Positions 31,048 to 32,159 of a stretch of DNA of 32,159 bases are shown piece after piece. The position numbers were made by a program, and so were the translations under genes. The notes under the pieces are model-generated. The model was not told the DNA's origin. It was given only the letters and a program-made list of their open reading frames with translations, and ran no database searches. The stretch comes from Acidimicrobiaceae bacterium (GTDB taxonomy: Bacteria; Actinomycetota; Acidimicrobiia; Acidimicrobiales; RAAP-2). Every line of letters starts with the position of its first letter. The first letter of the stretch is position 1. The stretch is from contig DAIEHI010000122.1 of assembly GCA_027355725.1 (NCBI GenBank), positions 1-32,159 on the forward strand. Direction: 5' to 3'.

Positions 31048-31881
31048 TCAGTCGAGACTGAGCAGCGCAATCCCGAGGGCGACCAGCGCGGCGGGGAGCA
31101 TGATCCGTCGAAGACGTCCCTCGCGGAACACGAGCACGCCAATGAGCGCGGCCCAGAGGACGCCCGTCTCGCGTAGCGCACTGACCACGCCGAGTGGCGC
31201 CCGCAGCTGAGCCCACAAGACCGCTGAATATCCGATGACCGATAACGCACCGCCGAGCACGCCGAGGGTCGCACTTCGACGCCCCGGCCACCACCCTCGA
31301 GGCCGACGTGCGACGACCCCGATCAACCAGACACTGGACTGGAGCACGAACAGCGTCACCGCGTAGCGAGGAGTGCTGTGCGCCGCTCGAACGCCGAGCC
31401 CGTCCACCACGCTGTAGACCGCAATCGCCGCGCCGCACGCCAGGGCCCAGTAGGTGCCCCCAAGACTGGACATCGCTCCGCGCCGGGCGGTGAGTGCGAT
31501 GATGCCAACGACCACGCCAATGACGCCGAGCAACCCTCGTACGCTCAGGTGCTCATTGGCAAAGACCAGGCCGCCGATCGACACGAGCAGGGGAGCAATA
31601 CCGCGCGCCGTCGGGTAGGACTGGGAGAAGTCGCTTCGCCGGTACGCGCCAAGGAGCAGCAACTCGTAGCTAACGTGACACAGCGTCGCCGCGAGCAGAT
31701 ACGCAAATGCCCGCGAAGAAGGCAGGCCAATGAAGGGCCACGCCACCCAGCACACGAGCGCCACCCCGATGTTCAACAATGCGAAACTGGCGAATTTGTC
31801 CTGCAGGCTCTTCGCGATGGCGTTCCAGATGGCGTGGACGATCCCGGTGCCCAGCACGACTGCGACGACGACCGCGCTCAC
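31048..31881 (-). CDS. EamA-family (DMT superfamily) transporter
   Basis: A 277-residue membrane protein with about ten helices and two EamA repeats. The first begins GTGIVHAIWNAIAKSL and includes YRRSDFSQSYPTARGIAPLLV; the second includes SVIGYSAVLWAQLRAPLGVV, then SALRETGVLWAALIG. This is the drug/metabolite transporter fold; substrates range from amino acids to nucleosides and cannot be assigned. The start at 31881 is GTG without a clear ribosome site or -10. It converges with the glutaredoxin-like gene (2-bp gap). Confidence 0.88.
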   Translation of the reverse strand: MSAVVVAVVLGTGIVHAIWNAIAKSLQDKFASFALLNIGVALVCWVAWPFIGLPSSRAFAYLLAATLCHVSYELLLLGAYRRSDFSQSYPTARGIAPLLVSIGGLVFANEHLSVRGLLGVIGVVVGIIALTARRGAMSSLGGTYWALACGAAIAVYSVVDGLGVRAAHSTPRYAVTLFVLQSSVWLIGVVARRPRGWWPGRRSATLGVLGGALSVIGYSAVLWAQLRAPLGVVSALRETGVLWAALIGVLVFREGRLRRIMLPAALVALGIALLSLD

Positions 31882-31990
31882 CGTGGAATCCGCACGCGTC
31901 GAGGTGGCAACGAGTCCGGCACGTCTCGCATTCTACGTACGGGGATTTCCAATGTTTTAGCCACCCTCGAAGCAGGGTGTCGCCAACGGA

Positions 31991-31996
31991 TAGACT
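31991..31996 (+). promoter_or_regulatory. Candidate -10 of the tRNA operon
   Basis: TAGACT, 39 bases before the tRNA-Asp 5' end, in the AT-richer stretch of the 154-bp gap. No clear -35. It would give a 5' leader of about 33 bases for RNase P to remove. Confidence 0.3.
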
Positions 31997-32035
31997 AACA
32001 ATTCGCGTCTCGAGGTCTGACTTCGAGAACACCGA

Positions 32036-32110
32036 GGACCTGTGGTGCAGCTCGGAGTGCACGCCGCCCTGTCAAGGCGGAGGTCGCGGGTTCAAATCCC
32101 GTCAGGTCCG
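32036..32110 (+). tRNA. tRNA-Asp (anticodon GTC)
   Basis: A complete 75-base cloverleaf. Acceptor arm GGACCTG (32036-32042) pairs with CAGGTCC (32103-32109), discriminator G32110. The anticodon stem CCGCC/GGCGG encloses CTGTCAA, giving anticodon GTC for aspartate. The T arm is GCGGGTTCAAATCCCG. The 3' CCA is not encoded. It is probably the first tRNA of an operon. Confidence 0.96.
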
Positions 32111-32111
32111 C

Positions 32112-32133
32112 TCGACACCCGAAAGGGTGACGA
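32112..32133 (+). other. Hairpin in the tRNA spacer
   Basis: CACCC (32116-32120), GAAA tetraloop and GGGTG (32125-32129), extended beyond an A-A mismatch by TCG/CGA. It sits between the two tRNA genes and may guide processing of the shared precursor. Confidence 0.4.
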
Positions 32134-32138
32134 GGTTA

Positions 32139-32159
32139 GGTCGAGTAGCTCAGTTGGTA
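32139..32159 (+). tRNA. 5' end of a second tRNA (cut by window edge; possibly Phe)
   Basis: GGTCGAGTAGCTCAGTTGGTA has the acceptor strand, TA at positions 8-9, and the D-arm start GCTCAGTTGGTA of a tRNA gene. The anticodon is outside the window. An Asp-Phe order is common in actinobacteria, so phenylalanine is the best guess. Confidence 0.8.

Noticed and set aside
31962..31979. 6-bp hairpin CACCCT/AGGGTG as a terminator
   Set aside because: It lies upstream of both neighbouring genes and has no T-run on either strand.
1..32159. Mobile elements, CRISPR arrays, riboswitches, phage genes
   Set aside because: I looked for transposase or integrase motifs, regularly spaced repeats and known riboswitch cores and saw none.

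Overview
The window reads as a chromosomal stretch of a fairly GC-rich Gram-positive bacterium, most likely an actinobacterium. A lineage near Acidimicrobiia is my guess; no rRNA gene is present to confirm it. Support comes from the gene content: PspC-domain sensor kinase, a Cys-Ser-Gly histidine ammonia-lyase, an actinobacterial-type radical SAM/SPASM protein, a tRNA-Asp gene followed by a second tRNA, strong G/C third-position use, and frequent GTG/TTG starts. I see no transposase, integrase, phage gene or CRISPR array. Coding density is high, and about 32 protein genes and two tRNA genes (one cut by the edge) fill the window.

Region by region. (1) 1-173 is the tail of an unrecognised gene, followed by about 500 bp with no convincing gene. 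(2) 681-7996, minus strand, is a compact histidine-utilisation operon in the order amidase, hutG, hutH, hutU, hutI, PaaI-like thioesterase. The four hut enzymes turn histidine into glutamate plus formamide; the flanking amidase and thioesterase look co-transcribed. (3) 8334-11317 holds a DapB-like oxidoreductase with an altered active-site loop, a secreted phosphoesterase and a four-helix membrane protein. (4) 11493-14185 is a translationally coupled pair, diaminobutyrate aminotransferase and decarboxylase, predicted to make 1,3-diaminopropane. A DUF1295 membrane protein and a VOC protein follow. (5) 15836-17971 has a radical SAM/SPASM protein and a TrhO-type tRNA hydroxylation rhodanese. (6) 18012-23327 contains a small conserved protein, an Lrp/AsnC regulator divergent from a two-repeat membrane protein, an S51 peptidase, a six-helix membrane protein, and a LysR regulator divergent from a YeiH-type exporter. 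(7) 23371-27144 has a methyltransferase and a PspC/LiaF-like membrane protein divergent from a PspC-histidine kinase plus NarL-type regulator. (8) 27268-31881 carries an isocitrate/isopropylmalate-family dehydrogenase, a class III alkyl sulfatase, a second VOC protein, a glutaredoxin-like protein and an EamA transporter. (9) The right edge has tRNA-Asp and the start of another tRNA.

The most interesting global signal is transcriptional. At least seven genes have a TANNNT hexamer ending exactly six bases before the start codon and no Shine-Dalgarno sequence, which is the signature of leaderless mRNAs. In the same window, operon-internal genes and several others have clear Shine-Dalgarno sites. 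Other leads are the HutG metal-site variant (GGDN), the modified DapB-like enzyme with a repeated 19-bp element, a LysR palindrome lying over its own predicted -10 and start codon, and a perfect 10-bp hairpin that buries the start of a membrane protein gene. All functional assignments come from reading motifs; no database search was possible.
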